DNA of 64,000 nt, taken from Prolixibacteraceae bacterium. GTDB taxonomy: Bacteria > Bacteroidota > Bacteroidia > Bacteroidales > Prolixibacteraceae. Under the pieces are notes generated by a model. That model saw only the letters and a list, made by a program, of their open reading frames with translations. It was not told the origin of the DNA and ran no database searches. Shown here one piece after another: positions 49,038 through 59,595 of this stretch (position 1 is its first letter; each line of letters starts with the position of its first letter). The DNA lies in contig JAIBEY010000079.1 of the NCBI GenBank assembly GCA_019459525.1, positions 1 through 64,000 on the forward strand, in the 5' to 3' direction. The translations under genes and the position numbers were made by a program.

Positions 49038-50081
49038 TTACGTTTCTTCGTTGTAATATATCTTGTAAAATTTCCGGCCGTGTTCGTCCACGCCTTGTTC
49101 AATCAGGTCGCGGTGGCCATGTATATAAATATGAAAGTTTTTATCTAGTTTGATGATGCTTTTAATTGACCGTGCCTGTTTCTTAACTGCCGATTCCGAA
49201 ATGGCAAAATTGTCTGAAATGGTAATCTCTCGTTCCCGTTGAAAATCGGTTCGGTATTCATTAAAACTATCAATCATGGCAGGTTGACCAATGACCTCAC
49301 TGGCAAAATTAGTCATATTGAAACTCTCGTTTTCTTTGAAGAACTGAACCGATTTATTCAGCAAATCAACCTGGTCGGCTTTCGAAACCTCAAATTGCTG
49401 GGGAAGTTCTTTGGTGACAAAATTTTTACAAAGCGACAGCAAGTGTTGGGTATGGTAATATTCGTCTTTTCGTGGCCGAACATGCAGAAAATTGTCCATC
49501 CAATATTGAGCCTCAGCTCCCTTGTTGGTATTATCAACTACAGCAACCAAATAGCCATTCTCTTTTTCTACATTAAATATCAAACAACCTTTATCCAGCT
49601 TATTAATATTTACCCCCTTTTCGCTCTCTATCTCAAAACCATCACCTGAAGGAAACACCTTCAAAAAGGTATCCTTGTTTTCCGATTTAAACAAGCCCAC
49701 TGCCTCTACTTTCTCACCATCTACAATGCAATCTTTTAAGTAAACCGTATAAAATTCGCCACCCTTAATCTTCGGATGCACACTTTGTTCATAAAGGTGT
49801 TTTGCCAAGTTAATCGATTGCTCAAAAACCTGACCGGGATTATCAAAAATTTTGCTTACATATACATATGCTTCATTGAGGTTGACATCACTTTCGTGGT
49901 AAAAATTAAAGTATTCAATGGATTTAAAGGGCGCAAGAAAATATAATAGTAATAACTTATTTAATTCATCATCAGTTTGTATAGGAGACTTAGAAAAATT
50001 GATATTTTCTTCATTTATCTTATTCCCAACCTTGTGAAGACCAAATGAAATAATCTCAGCGAAATTTGTATTAATCATCAT
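49038..50081 (-). CDS. NA37 (NdpA)-type nucleoid-associated protein
   Basis: 347 residues. I recognise the Bacteroidota branch of nucleoid-associated protein (PF04245-like): 'AEIISFGLHKVGNKINEENI', 'YFLAPFKSIEYFNFYHESD', 'KHLYEQSVHPKIKGGEFYTV', 'DTFLKVFPSGDGFEIESEKG' and the C-terminal 'AVKKQARSIKSIIKLDKNFH'. E. coli NdpA binds DNA; its job is unclear. It overlaps the preceding membrane protein gene by 11 bp, so it is the last member of the operon, and it may be the DNA-facing partner. Confidence 0.88.
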   Translation of the reverse strand: MMINTNFAEIISFGLHKVGNKINEENINFSKSPIQTDDELNKLLLLYFLAPFKSIEYFNFYHESDVNLNEAYVYVSKIFDNPGQVFEQSINLAKHLYEQSVHPKIKGGEFYTVYLKDCIVDGEKVEAVGLFKSENKDTFLKVFPSGDGFEIESEKGVNINKLDKGCLIFNVEKENGYLVAVVDNTNKGAEAQYWMDNFLHVRPRKDEYYHTQHLLSLCKNFVTKELPQQFEVSKADQVDLLNKSVQFFKENESFNMTNFASEVIGQPAMIDSFNEYRTDFQREREITISDNFAISESAVKKQARSIKSIIKLDKNFHIYIHGHRDLIEQGVDEHGRKFYKIYYNEET

Positions 50082-50703
50082 TGTCTGGTTTAAGTTTTAT
50101 TTTATCAAATTCTGAGATTATAAAGCTATAAATGCTCGTTATGGCATAAATAGTTATTATTACAAAATCCAAAAGGAAATACAGTGTTGTAATTCTATGA
50201 AATAGCAGAATTAATATTTTTACTAATTGTTTTAAGTCATTTGTACTGTTTATTGCTATGTTAATGGTTATTTCTTTCGTTGAAAACTTAAATAGGATAA
50301 AAAAACTTAGTAAAAGGATGCTTATTATCGAAAGCAAAATTGAATATGTGGTTAGAGAAGTAAACTGTTTGAAGAAGTTTTTTAATCTAATAAGCTCAAT
50401 TTGATCATTTTCTTTATATCTCGCCAATGAGAAATCTATTTTCTGAAACTTGTCATAAACTGTCAAAATTAAAGTCAAGAATAAACCAACAAAAATTGAA
50501 AGCGAAGCTATGATATAACCAACAAAAGTATCATTAAAGCCTTTGGGCAAATAATATAATGTGATGAATACTGATAGTATTATCATTAGCCATTGAAATG
50601 GTAAAAAATAGAATTTTGGCCTTTGCCCATTTCCATTTACATCTGTATGCTGCCAAAAATGACCTTGATTAATTAAATTACACAAGTAATACTTAACATT
50701 CAT
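50071..50703 (-). CDS. four-helix membrane protein of an accessory operon
   Basis: 210 residues, not recognised. Four membrane helices are predicted by eye at about 32-52, 60-82, 119-139 and 168-195. Between helices 2 and 3 lies a cytosolic stretch 'DKFQKIDFSLARYKENDQ' with many charges; an Ile/Asn-rich amphipathic segment (about 145-165) precedes helix 4. The C-terminus 'FDKIKLKPDNDD' is charged. Overlaps of 11 bp with both neighbours indicate a translationally coupled set. The DNA is more AT-rich than the flanks. A membrane effector, as in two-gene defence systems, is an inference. Confidence 0.85.
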   Translation of the reverse strand: MNVKYYLCNLINQGHFWQHTDVNGNGQRPKFYFLPFQWLMIILSVFITLYYLPKGFNDTFVGYIIASLSIFVGLFLTLILTVYDKFQKIDFSLARYKENDQIELIRLKNFFKQFTSLTTYSILLSIISILLLSFFILFKFSTKEITINIAINSTNDLKQLVKILILLFHRITTLYFLLDFVIITIYAITSIYSFIISEFDKIKLKPDNDD

Positions 50704-51697
50704 GGATTTTTCCCATTAATTGAATTTCTTTTTTCAAAGTATCAAGTAAATTAAAACAATAATCTTTTAATTCCACAAAATCTGGTATTCCTTCAATACT
50801 CATACTTATTCGGTTTTCAAGATATATTGTTGGCTTAATCGCATCTAAATCTTTCTCTAAATCATAATAAGCTGACTTTTCTGATTTCGGGTTTTCTAAA
50901 TAGATTCTTTTAGAAAATTCCTCAAGCTTATTCTCGTTAAACTGAATTGGACTTAGCTTTTGAATTAATTCTTTTATTTTTTTTAATGAAGATTTATGCC
51001 CATTGGGTTTTATTTCTATTCTGATATTGAACTCTTCTAATTCTTCCTTACTATGCCCTTTCCCGATATAACCAATAAGCAAATTTTTAGTGAATGAAAT
51101 ACCTTTTAGTGCGGCACCCTTTTTAAATTCATCAATATATTGTTTTGGGACATAAGCATCAATACTAAGATGATAAAATCCTGTAGTACTAAAAAAAGGT
51201 TTAATAAATGTTGTAAATACATCTCTAATAGAGTCCTCAGAATATGATTGTAACATTAATATACCGGTATCGCTATTTAAAGGCGTATAGATAAGGAAAT
51301 AAAATCTATCTAAAATTATGTCGCTAGTACCAACTTTCTCTTTCTTCATTTTATTAGCCATATTAGCCATACTTCGACTCTGTCCATATCGGCCACCCTC
51401 AACAACACCCTCAATAATATGAGACTGGGTATGTATTCGAATCGTGTCATTTAATGGATTTTCATTCCTTTTCTTAGCATCGTAGGCAGTAAAAGCTTTA
51501 TGATTCTTTTTATCTTTAAAAAAATCATTGTTATCAACTGTGTCTATAAAATTATCAAAGTAATCTTTAAATAAATCTGAATCTTCTGCTTTGATATGAT
51601 TCAGTTTTTGTTTGAAAAAATCTCTATAAGTTACTACCTTTTCCGTCGTTGGTTTTAGTCGGATTTTAAAAACCTCAAGTTTAGGATTATGAGCCAT
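50693..51697 (-). CDS. unrecognised 334-residue soluble protein heading the accessory operon
   Basis: I do not recognise this family. It is mostly soluble, with no membrane helix and no nuclease, helicase or P-loop motif. Notable parts: Lys/Asp/Phe-rich N-terminus (about 20-75), 'IRIHTQSHIIEGVVEGGRYG' (about 88-107), 'IILDRFYFLIYTPLNSDTGI' and 'MLQSYSEDSIRDVFTTFIKP' (about 128-168), and a C-terminal acidic coil. The middle part looks like a small beta-rich domain of the kind seen in defence-associated proteins of unknown function. First gene of an overlapping three-gene operon; AT-rich compared with neighbours, suggestive of transfer. Confidence 0.85.
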   Translation of the reverse strand: MAHNPKLEVFKIRLKPTTEKVVTYRDFFKQKLNHIKAEDSDLFKDYFDNFIDTVDNNDFFKDKKNHKAFTAYDAKKRNENPLNDTIRIHTQSHIIEGVVEGGRYGQSRSMANMANKMKKEKVGTSDIILDRFYFLIYTPLNSDTGILMLQSYSEDSIRDVFTTFIKPFFSTTGFYHLSIDAYVPKQYIDEFKKGAALKGISFTKNLLIGYIGKGHSKEELEEFNIRIEIKPNGHKSSLKKIKELIQKLSPIQFNENKLEEFSKRIYLENPKSEKSAYYDLEKDLDAIKPTIYLENRISMSIEGIPDFVELKDYCFNLLDTLKKEIQLMGKIHEC

Positions 51698-52090
51698 TTT
51701 TGCTATTTTTAAGTAAAAGAATTAAAAAATCGTTATTAGTATTTCTTCCTCAAAACCTCACTCTGGCACCCCGCCCGCCGTTGTCTATCTCTTTGACACC
51801 AGATTCTACAAAATCACATCGCCACGCATTTAATTTTCCTCTAAATATAAACCTTAAAATCAAGCCTATAAGTATAAATTAAGTCAAACTTATGAACAAT
51901 TAAACTGCTGCTATTCATAAGATCATTGCTAATTCTGGTGCTGTTTCCGTAAATAATCAAAATTGTACTGTTCATAACTTCTCGTATCGTTATGTCAGTT
52001 TGTCAATGGTGAGGTCGCTTTTAATCATCTATGCCCTAAATTGTTGGTTGATAGCGTAAACAGTGTTTTTTTGAATGTGCATTTTGGGGC
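51698..52090. other. AT-rich intergenic region upstream of the accessory operon
   Basis: About 390 bp without a gene. On the minus strand TAAGTTTG (51892 to 51885) is a candidate -7 box for the accessory operon, leaving a leader of about 180 nt. ACTTATGAACA (51888-51898), ATTCATAAG (51914-51922) and TGTTCATAACT (about 51970-51980) are partly inverted copies of one another and could be operators. Nothing else is recognisable. Confidence 0.4.
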
Positions 52091-52130
52091 ATAAAAAAAG
52101 AGGCAATCCTTACCGGATGCCTCTTCTGTT
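52091..52130 (-). terminator. rho-independent terminator of the small barrel gene
   Basis: Read on the minus strand, AGAGGCATCC (52124 to about 52115) pairs with GGATTGCCTCT (about 52109 to 52099, one bulged base), followed by a T-run (52098 to 52093). Confidence 0.85.
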
Positions 52131-52150
52131 GTAAAAAAGAAAGGAACTAA

Positions 52151-52714
52151 CTATAGTTTGAGTGCTACACCCAAATTGAGGTAGGCAATACCTGAACCCA
52201 GTTCGGCCATGGCAGCAACTTTGTCGTTGAAGTAATATCGTGCCCCCACGAATCCTGAGAAGATAACCCCGCTGGAAGATGCACTGTAGTTGCCACCATA
52301 GGCGTAACTACCGTATGAATTTGAGCTGACAATGTTATAACCAAGCATTATTCCTGCATAAGTGTCGAGTTTGTCCATCAGGTTGTAATGCAGGTAACCT
52401 CTTGGGCCAATGATAATATTACTGTATTTCCATCCATAGTCGTACCCCGAATATTTCCATTTATATGCGGCATAACCCAAATAACCGCCAACACCTACAG
52501 CGCCTTTTCCATCGAAAAGATCGTCTTTTACTACTACCTCCAGCGAACCGGAAACGGGAGGGACACTACTGTTGTAACCGGAACCGCTGTACAAGGCTGT
52601 CCCGAAGCCTATGCCCAGATTCAGAATCTTGTCCCCTTTTTCAACTACTTGTGCATTGGCCGACAATAATCCAAATGTCAGGAATGCCGCAAAGAATAAA
52701 CTTTTAATTTTCAT
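52151..52714 (-). CDS. small outer-membrane beta-barrel protein
   Basis: 187 residues with signal peptide 'MKIKSLFFAAFLTFGLLSANA'. Gly/Tyr/Ser-rich strands ('ILNLGIGFGTALYSGSGYNS', 'VFVGARYYF'-like 'SGFVGARYYF') and the C-terminus 'AYLNLGVALKL' indicate an eight-stranded barrel in the outer membrane; the last residue is Leu, not the usual aromatic. No function known. Single-gene unit with terminator. Confidence 0.75.
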   Translation of the reverse strand: MKIKSLFFAAFLTFGLLSANAQVVEKGDKILNLGIGFGTALYSGSGYNSSVPPVSGSLEVVVKDDLFDGKGAVGVGGYLGYAAYKWKYSGYDYGWKYSNIIIGPRGYLHYNLMDKLDTYAGIMLGYNIVSSNSYGSYAYGGNYSASSSGVIFSGFVGARYYFNDKVAAMAELGSGIAYLNLGVALKL

Positions 52715-52823
52715 AGCTATTTTTTAAAATTGAACATGCGGACTCTAACAAATGTATTCCGGTAAAGTTTATGTCTTTCAGTAATCGATCGTTTTCTCGG
52801 TGCGAAGGTTGTGTTGCGGCAAG

Positions 52824-52858
52824 TAAAAACCCCCTTCCGGCGAACCGAAAGAGGGTTT
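52824..52858 (-). terminator. rho-independent terminator of groESL
   Basis: On the minus strand AAACCCTCTTTCGG (52858 to 52845) pairs with CCGGAAGGGGGTTT (52840 to 52827) allowing G-T pairs, followed by TTTTT. Confidence 0.85.
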
Positions 52859-52893
52859 AAAATATATTTGTTTTGAAGGGTATTTCGGGTCGA

Positions 52894-54546
<1,653 letters not shown>

Positions 54547-54565
54547 TTAAAACGTTATTAATCAA

Positions 54566-54847
54566 TTACTCAGCAATAAATAAAACATCGGTCTGCGACA
54601 TCAATAAGAAGTCAGTTCCGTCAATGTTTAATTCAGTTCCGGAATATTTTCCGTAGAAAACTACATCGCCAACACTGATTTCCATGGGTTCGTCTTTTTT
54701 AGGAGAACCAACCAAAACTACTTTACCAACCTGTGGTTTTTCTTTTGCTGAATCAGGAATAATGATTCCACTAGCTGTTTTCTTTTCTGCTTCCTTAGGC
54801 TGTACTAAGACTTTGCCAGCCAGAATTTTTCCTTTTAAATCTGCCAT
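54566..54847 (-). CDS. groS: 10 kDa chaperonin GroES
   Basis: 93 residues. 'GKILAGKVLVQPKEAEKKTA' and 'SGIIIPDSAKEKPQVGKVVL' include the mobile loop that contacts GroEL, and 'VGDVVFYGKYSGTELNIDG' the dome strands. Co-chaperonin lid. Operon with groL. Upstream (54848-55071) no TAnnTTTG box was found, but a sigma-54-like element occurs at 54906-54921. Confidence 0.98.
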   Translation of the reverse strand: MADLKGKILAGKVLVQPKEAEKKTASGIIIPDSAKEKPQVGKVVLVGSPKKDEPMEISVGDVVFYGKYSGTELNIDGTDFLLMSQTDVLFIAE

Positions 54848-54905
54848 TTTTGAATTATTTTAATTGGTTAGACATACAATTTTTAAAATTTCAACATCCC
54901 TGTTT

Positions 54906-54921
54906 AGCAGATACTATGCCA
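54906..54921 (-). promoter_or_regulatory. sigma-54-like -24/-12 element upstream of groESL
   Basis: On the minus strand TGGCATAGTATCTGCT (54921 to 54906) has GG and GC 12 bp apart and matches TGGCA...TGC(A/T) of RpoN promoters. Transcription would start near 54895, leaving a 48-nt leader to the groES ATG. It lies just downstream of the fucosidase terminator. No housekeeping promoter was seen. No binding evidence. Confidence 0.4.
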
Positions 54922-54931
54922 AAGCGAATGG

Positions 54932-54996
54932 CACAAAAAAAACAGACAGGAATTGGACATTTTTTCATCAGAATCCTGCCCAAATCCTGCCTGTTT
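54932..54996 (-). terminator. rho-independent terminator of the fucosidase gene
   Basis: On the minus strand AAACAGGCAGGA (54996 to 54985) pairs with TCCTGTCTGTTT (54951 to 54940, one G-T pair) over a long loop, followed by T-run to 54934. It separates the fucosidase from groESL. Confidence 0.75.
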
Positions 54997-55071
54997 GCCA
55001 TAACAGACTGAAACAAAAGTGCTTTAGTTTTGTATTGTAGTCTGTCATTTGGTGTGTCAGACTGTCAGACT

Positions 55072-56529
55072 TTAGTAAACTTCCACGTTGGAAATTAGCG
55101 GACAGGCTTTTGAGTCTTTAATTACGATCCGTACTTTTTGCGCTTCTACTGGTGCAATCTTTACGATTCGCTTATACCCGATGGTGGTTCCCTGTGCCAC
55201 TTCCTGCCAGTTGCCGTCTTTTTCAATTTCAACCGAAAAGTTTTTTACACGTTGCCCAAGCTTAATGTATTCCTGAACCAGCACATAGCTGATCTGCTTG
55301 TTTTCGCCCAGGTCAATTTCGAGGTTGCCGGTTTTTTCTTCATCATTGGTTGCCCAATACGTTTCTTTGTTTCCGTCGGTAACCGTTGCGGCTTCGTAAA
55401 CCGATGAATTGCCGCGAACCGAGGATGCTTTAGCCGATTTATTTAATGCAAGGTTGGTACTGAACCGTTCATCAATCAGTTTCTTCCAGCCCAACAGCGA
55501 TGCCACATCAATTTCGTTAATCAAACCGCGACGATCGGGAGGTATGTTCAGGATAAGGTTGGCGCCGCGTCCTACTGAACTGAGGTAAATGTCGAATAAT
55601 TGTTCAGGCGTTTTAACCAGCGAGTCTTCTTTGGCGTGGTAAAACCATCCCGGGCGGATGGAAACATCCACTTCTGCCGGAATCCAACTGGTGCCGTTTT
55701 CTTCACCGGTATTCAACAAATCGGATATGCCGCTTTTTCCGGCATAAAGTGTATCTGCGGTAATTGTATTCCAGTTGGTTTCGTTTACGTATCCGCTTTC
55801 GTTGCCACACCAGCGAATGTCCGGACCAGCATCGCTAAAGAAAATCACATTCGGTTCCATACCGCGAATCAGGTTCAGGGTTGTTGGCCAATCGTAATAG
55901 GTTTTGCCATCGATTTTCCGTTTCTCGTTCGCGCCACCATAATAGCCATCGCCTCCGTTGGCTCCATCAAACCACATTTCGAACACTGGAGAATGAGCTT
56001 CAAAAAGTTCTTTCAACTGGTTGCGGTAATATTCCACATACGATGGCGAACCATAGTCGGCACGGTTACGATCCCAGGGTGAGAGGTAAACGCCGAATTT
56101 CAGGCTGTCAACACGGCAGGCTTGCTCTACTTCGGCAACCACATTGCCTTTGCCAGCTTTGTACGGACTGTTTTTTACCGAATGTTCGGTATATTGGCTG
56201 GGCCACAAACAAAAACCATCGTGGTGTTTACAGGTCAGAACCAGGCCATTCAGGCCGGCAGCTTTAATGGTTTTGGTCCATTGGGTCACATCCATGGCCG
56301 TGGGGTTAAATACCGATTCGCTCTCGTCGCCAAAACCCCACTCTTTGTCGGTGAAAGTATTGGTGGTAAAATGTACGAAAGCATATTGTTCCATTTCGTG
56401 CCATGCCAACTGGCGGTCGGTTGGTACAGGTAAAACCGGTGCCGGAGGAGTAACTGCTTTCTGGCAAGCCGTAAAAAATAACAGGGAACTCAGCAGAATC
56501 AGACCTGAATTTAAAACTGATCGGTTCAT
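55072..56529 (-). CDS. GH29 alpha-L-fucosidase lipoprotein with C-terminal F5/8 type C domain
   Basis: 485 residues. Lipoprotein signal with 'LLFFTAC' (Cys22). The GH29 catalytic domain (about 40-345) has 'HFTTNTFTDKEWGFGDESES', 'GLVLTCKHHDGFCLWPSQYT' and 'FEMWFDGANGGDGYYGG', whose Asp after 'EMWF' is the likely nucleophile. The C-terminal 140 residues ('NLALNKSAKASS', 'DGNKETYWATNDEEKTGNLE') form an F5/8 type C/CBM32-like sugar-binding domain. It should cut fucose from host or plant glycans at the cell surface. No SusCD pair or other glycosidase is near. Confidence 0.93.
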   Translation of the reverse strand: MNRSVLNSGLILLSSLLFFTACQKAVTPPAPVLPVPTDRQLAWHEMEQYAFVHFTTNTFTDKEWGFGDESESVFNPTAMDVTQWTKTIKAAGLNGLVLTCKHHDGFCLWPSQYTEHSVKNSPYKAGKGNVVAEVEQACRVDSLKFGVYLSPWDRNRADYGSPSYVEYYRNQLKELFEAHSPVFEMWFDGANGGDGYYGGANEKRKIDGKTYYDWPTTLNLIRGMEPNVIFFSDAGPDIRWCGNESGYVNETNWNTITADTLYAGKSGISDLLNTGEENGTSWIPAEVDVSIRPGWFYHAKEDSLVKTPEQLFDIYLSSVGRGANLILNIPPDRRGLINEIDVASLLGWKKLIDERFSTNLALNKSAKASSVRGNSSVYEAATVTDGNKETYWATNDEEKTGNLEIDLGENKQISYVLVQEYIKLGQRVKNFSVEIEKDGNWQEVAQGTTIGYKRIVKIAPVEAQKVRIVIKDSKACPLISNVEVY

Positions 56530-56562
56530 GATGTGTTGGTTTTATTGATTTGATAAAAGATT

Positions 56563-56601
56563 TTAAAAAAAAAGTCTTCAATGGGTTGCATTGAAGACTT
56601 T
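56563..56601 (-). terminator. rho-independent terminator of the lptE-secG operon
   Basis: AAAGTCTTCAATG (56571-56583) and CATTGAAGACTTT (56589-56601) are exact inverted copies over a 5-nt loop; on the minus strand a T-run follows (56573 to 56565). Confidence 0.92.
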
Positions 56602-56640
56602 CTGTTATGGTATTTTCAGAATTAACCTGAAATGGTAGAA

Positions 56641-57006
56641 TTATTTTGTAGAATCAGGAGCTGCTGTAGTTGTTGCAGGAGCAGCAGCAGGTGCATCGGC
56701 AGCAGGAAAGCTTGGAACCTGATTGGGATCAACAGCATTCTCGATTTTATCTTTAATAGCCGACTGACCACCAACCTGATTATCTCTTGGAATGAAAGCA
56801 GTACCTACAATAGAAAGAAATAATAATGCACCGGCTAAAACCCAAGTTGCTTTTTCGAGGAAGTCGGCAGTTTTGCGAACACCCATAATTTGGTTTGAAG
56901 CCTGAAAATTACTTGCCAATCCACCACCTTTTGAGTTCTGCACTAAAACAATCAAGATGAGTAAAACACAAGTAATGAATAATAATACAGTGATCAGTGT
57001 GTACAT
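56641..57006 (-). CDS. secG: protein translocase subunit SecG
   Basis: 121 residues with two membrane helices (about 3-22 and 52-72): 'LITVLLFITCVLLILIVLVQ' followed by 'NSKGGGLASNFQ', the family signature, then 'KTADFLEKATWVLAGALLFL'. The C-terminal tail is Ala/Thr/Pro-rich and low-complexity, common in Bacteroidota SecG. Part of the SecYEG export channel. Last gene of a four-gene operon. Confidence 0.95.
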   Translation of the reverse strand: MYTLITVLLFITCVLLILIVLVQNSKGGGLASNFQASNQIMGVRKTADFLEKATWVLAGALLFLSIVGTAFIPRDNQVGGQSAIKDKIENAVDPNQVPSFPAADAPAAAPATTTAAPDSTK

Positions 57007-57017
57007 GTTAATATGAA

Positions 57018-57686
57018 TTAATTGTTCATTAAATTTTTAATTTTTTCAATATGACCGGCAAAGTAAGTACTTTTTTCCGGATATTTCAAACTTAATTTTT
57101 CAAATATATGGATGGCTTTTTTGTGATAACCTTGCTGGGCATAGATTGATGCAAGTGTTTCGGTTACAAAATCATCGTTATCCTCGTCTTTTGTTTTTGG
57201 GTTCTCCATCGGGGAGGTCGATTCTTCTTCCTTTACCTGCGGCATTTTGGGTTGAGCTTCCAGAAATTTGTCAATTAACCGGAACTTTTTTCCTGAAGTA
57301 TTCTGAATGGCCCGTGCCACTTCACCCATACTTTCATCTGTTACACCGGCTGTTTCAATTCGGTATTCAGGCGCAAAAATGAGGTTAAATATTTCAAGAT
57401 CACTGGCGTTGGCCGGTTCCGGTTCTTGCGTTGGTGTATCTTCGTTTGGTTTCGCTTTTTCGTTCAGAAACAGATACAACTTTCGCCGATCCTGAATGCG
57501 AATGGCGCCGTTTATTAGTTCCTGTTCGAACGATGAGTCGTTGATGTTTTTCAGGTTGCGTAAATAAAGTATCCAGCCAGCTTCGAATGCAGGGTGCTGC
57601 TCAATCAGTTCTGCGAGGAACGGAAGAGTTTCCTGATTTAATTCTTCAGGAGCCTGCATATATCGGAAGATTTGTTCGGCTGTCAT
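57018..57686 (-). CDS. TPR-like protein of the lptE-secG operon
   Basis: 222 residues, no signal peptide. The N-terminal part is helical; the C-terminal 60 residues contain 'SIYAQQGYHKKAIHIFEKLS' and 'LKYPEKSTYFAGHIEKIKNL', a TPR-like unit. A Pro/Glu-rich linker separates the parts. The family is known only from conserved context in Bacteroidota, where it sits between lptE and secG. Function unknown. 11 nt from secG, 3 nt from lptE. Confidence 0.75.
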   Translation of the reverse strand: MTAEQIFRYMQAPEELNQETLPFLAELIEQHPAFEAGWILYLRNLKNINDSSFEQELINGAIRIQDRRKLYLFLNEKAKPNEDTPTQEPEPANASDLEIFNLIFAPEYRIETAGVTDESMGEVARAIQNTSGKKFRLIDKFLEAQPKMPQVKEEESTSPMENPKTKDEDNDDFVTETLASIYAQQGYHKKAIHIFEKLSLKYPEKSTYFAGHIEKIKNLMNN

Positions 57687-57689
57687 CGT

Positions 57690-58208
57690 TTACCAGTTTG
57701 CAATTGAAGCATTAAATACATCATCGGTCAGCTTTTTGATGATCTCGGGAACAAGGCTTTCTTCCACCGTGTTAAGTGAGTTGTTGCTATCGAAATCTTC
57801 GTACGCCGTAAATGTTTTTTCCCAGTCTTGTTCGTGGTCTTTGTTATTCGTATATTTTACTTTAACAGTTACAGTTAGCCGGTTTTGTGCGGCAAGGTCG
57901 CCCTCCTGAATATTCATTGGCCGAACCTCATAGTCAGTAATTTGCCCCGAGAATTCCAGGTCGCCTCCCTCCTGAATTTGATTAAGCGAGGTTTGTTTGA
58001 TGAGTTTATCCTGCAAGCCTTCCGTAAATTGCTGACTTAGGTTGGGATTCACCAACCGTGCCCGGTTCGGGAAAAAATCGACCGTAAAGGTTTTCACCGA
58101 AGGCGCTATTGAAGCACCGGTAAAGGAATAACTTACCTTACAGGCCGTAATCCCGACCGAAAGGAAGAGTACAGAAAACAGGATGAGTATGGAATTTCGT
58201 AAGCTCAT
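57690..58208 (-). CDS. lptE: LPS-assembly lipoprotein LptE
   Basis: 172 residues. Lipoprotein signal ending 'ITACKVSYSF' (Cys23). 'TFTVDFFPNRARLVNPNLSQ' and 'FTEGLQDKLIKQTSL' fit the Bacteroidota LptE family, which plugs the LptD channel and helps move lipopolysaccharide to the outer leaflet. Starts 2 nt after the sigma-54 activator stop and 3 nt before the TPR-like gene. Confidence 0.9.
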   Translation of the reverse strand: MSLRNSILILFSVLFLSVGITACKVSYSFTGASIAPSVKTFTVDFFPNRARLVNPNLSQQFTEGLQDKLIKQTSLNQIQEGGDLEFSGQITDYEVRPMNIQEGDLAAQNRLTVTVKVKYTNNKDHEQDWEKTFTAYEDFDSNNSLNTVEESLVPEIIKKLTDDVFNASIANW

Positions 58209-58210
58209 TA

Positions 58211-59443
58211 TTAGTCGATTTTATATTCTTTGATTTTCCGATAAAGGGTTCTTTCCGAGATACCCAACTCGCGGGCAGCATATTTTCGTTTACCCTTATG
58301 CTTTTCAAGCGCCTTCTGGATCATTTCTACTTCTTTGTCTTCGAGCGACAACGATTCTTCAACGAATTCTTCGGTGTCGTAAATATTCTCGTGTACAACC
58401 GGGTTTATGGTTACCCGGTTAGCCGCAGGTTGGTCGGGAACGTAGTTTCCGTTATCCGTTTGGTAAAGTTTCCTGATTAGTTGAGCATTATCGTCGCGAA
58501 CATTGGCCACTGCCGTTTCGTTTTGAAGAATATCGTGTACCAGTTTTTTCAGGTCATTCATGTCCTTCTTCATGTCGAACAGGATCTGGTAAAGGATTTC
58601 GCGCTCCGAAGAAAACGTTTTTTCGTCAACACTGTGGTACAAAGCCGGAAGTTTACTGGTAGAATTTACTGGGATGTAGTGTTGCAGGGTGGCTGCATCA
58701 ATAATCCGTTCTTTTTCGATGATCGAGATTTGTTCGGTGATGTTTTTTAATTGACGAACATTACCCGGCCAATTGTAACTGAGCAGGACGGAAACCGCTT
58801 CATTATCGAGTCTGATGGCTGGCATCCGGTATTTATCGGCAAAATCGGAGGCAAATTTCCGAAAAAGCAGGTGAATGTCTTCGGTACGGTCGCGAAGAGG
58901 CAATACCCGGATGGGAACCGTATTTAACCGGTAATATAAATCTTCGCGAAATTTACCTTTTTCAATGGCATCCGGAATATTTACATTGGTAGCCGCAACT
59001 ACACGAACATTGGTTTTGAGCACTTTCGACGAACCAACTTTCATAAATTCACCGGCTTCGAGCACACGCAGTAGTCGAACCTGGGTCGAAAGGGGAAGTT
59101 CCCCGATTTCATCCAGGAAAATGGTTCCTCCGTCGGCTTCTTCAAAATACCCTTTCCTATCGGCCAATGCTCCGGTGAACGAACCTTTTTCGTGCCCGAA
59201 AAGTTCCGAATCGATGGTTCCTTCAGGAATAGCACCACAGTTTACTGCGATGTATTTGCCATGTTTGCGTACCGAAAACTGGTGTATAATCTGAGGAAAA
59301 GATTCCTTTCCTGTACCGCTCTCGCCGGTAATTAAAACAGAAAGATCGGTAGGTGCCACCTGAACAGCAATCTCAATAACATGTATCAAGCCGGGCGAAC
59401 TGCCAATAATTCCAAATCGTTGTTTTATTTCCTGAATATCCAT
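58211..59443 (-). CDS. sigma-54-dependent transcriptional activator
   Basis: 410 residues, AAA+ domain from residue 8 with '[14 protein letters not shown]' (Walker A), '[20 protein letters not shown]' (GAFTGA loop in GSFTGA form), '[13 protein letters not shown]' (Walker B) and 'RVVAATN'. The C-terminal Fis-type helix-turn-helix is '[20 protein letters not shown]'. There is no receiver, GAF or PAS domain, so it has no obvious sensor and may be constitutive or controlled by partners. It heads the lptE-TPR-secG operon, a conserved Bacteroidota arrangement. Confidence 0.94.
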   Translation of the reverse strand: MDIQEIKQRFGIIGSSPGLIHVIEIAVQVAPTDLSVLITGESGTGKESFPQIIHQFSVRKHGKYIAVNCGAIPEGTIDSELFGHEKGSFTGALADRKGYFEEADGGTIFLDEIGELPLSTQVRLLRVLEAGEFMKVGSSKVLKTNVRVVAATNVNIPDAIEKGKFREDLYYRLNTVPIRVLPLRDRTEDIHLLFRKFASDFADKYRMPAIRLDNEAVSVLLSYNWPGNVRQLKNITEQISIIEKERIIDAATLQHYIPVNSTSKLPALYHSVDEKTFSSEREILYQILFDMKKDMNDLKKLVHDILQNETAVANVRDDNAQLIRKLYQTDNGNYVPDQPAANRVTINPVVHENIYDTEEFVEESLSLEDKEVEMIQKALEKHKGKRKYAARELGISERTLYRKIKEYKID

Positions 59444-59595
59444 TGTACGGACAATATGTTTAACTTTGCAAAATTACAATTTTAACGTTTAAGAACTGTT
59501 CAAATTTAAATTAACTTTGATTTCAATGCCTTAAGCGACTCATGTTTTAACATGTTTTAGCTATTCGTACCGAAATCATCAAACGAAATTACAGC

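Noticed and set aside
50071-51697. Firm call of the Kiwa defence system
   Set aside because: The helix count is similar, but the gene order and the partner sequence could not be matched from memory.
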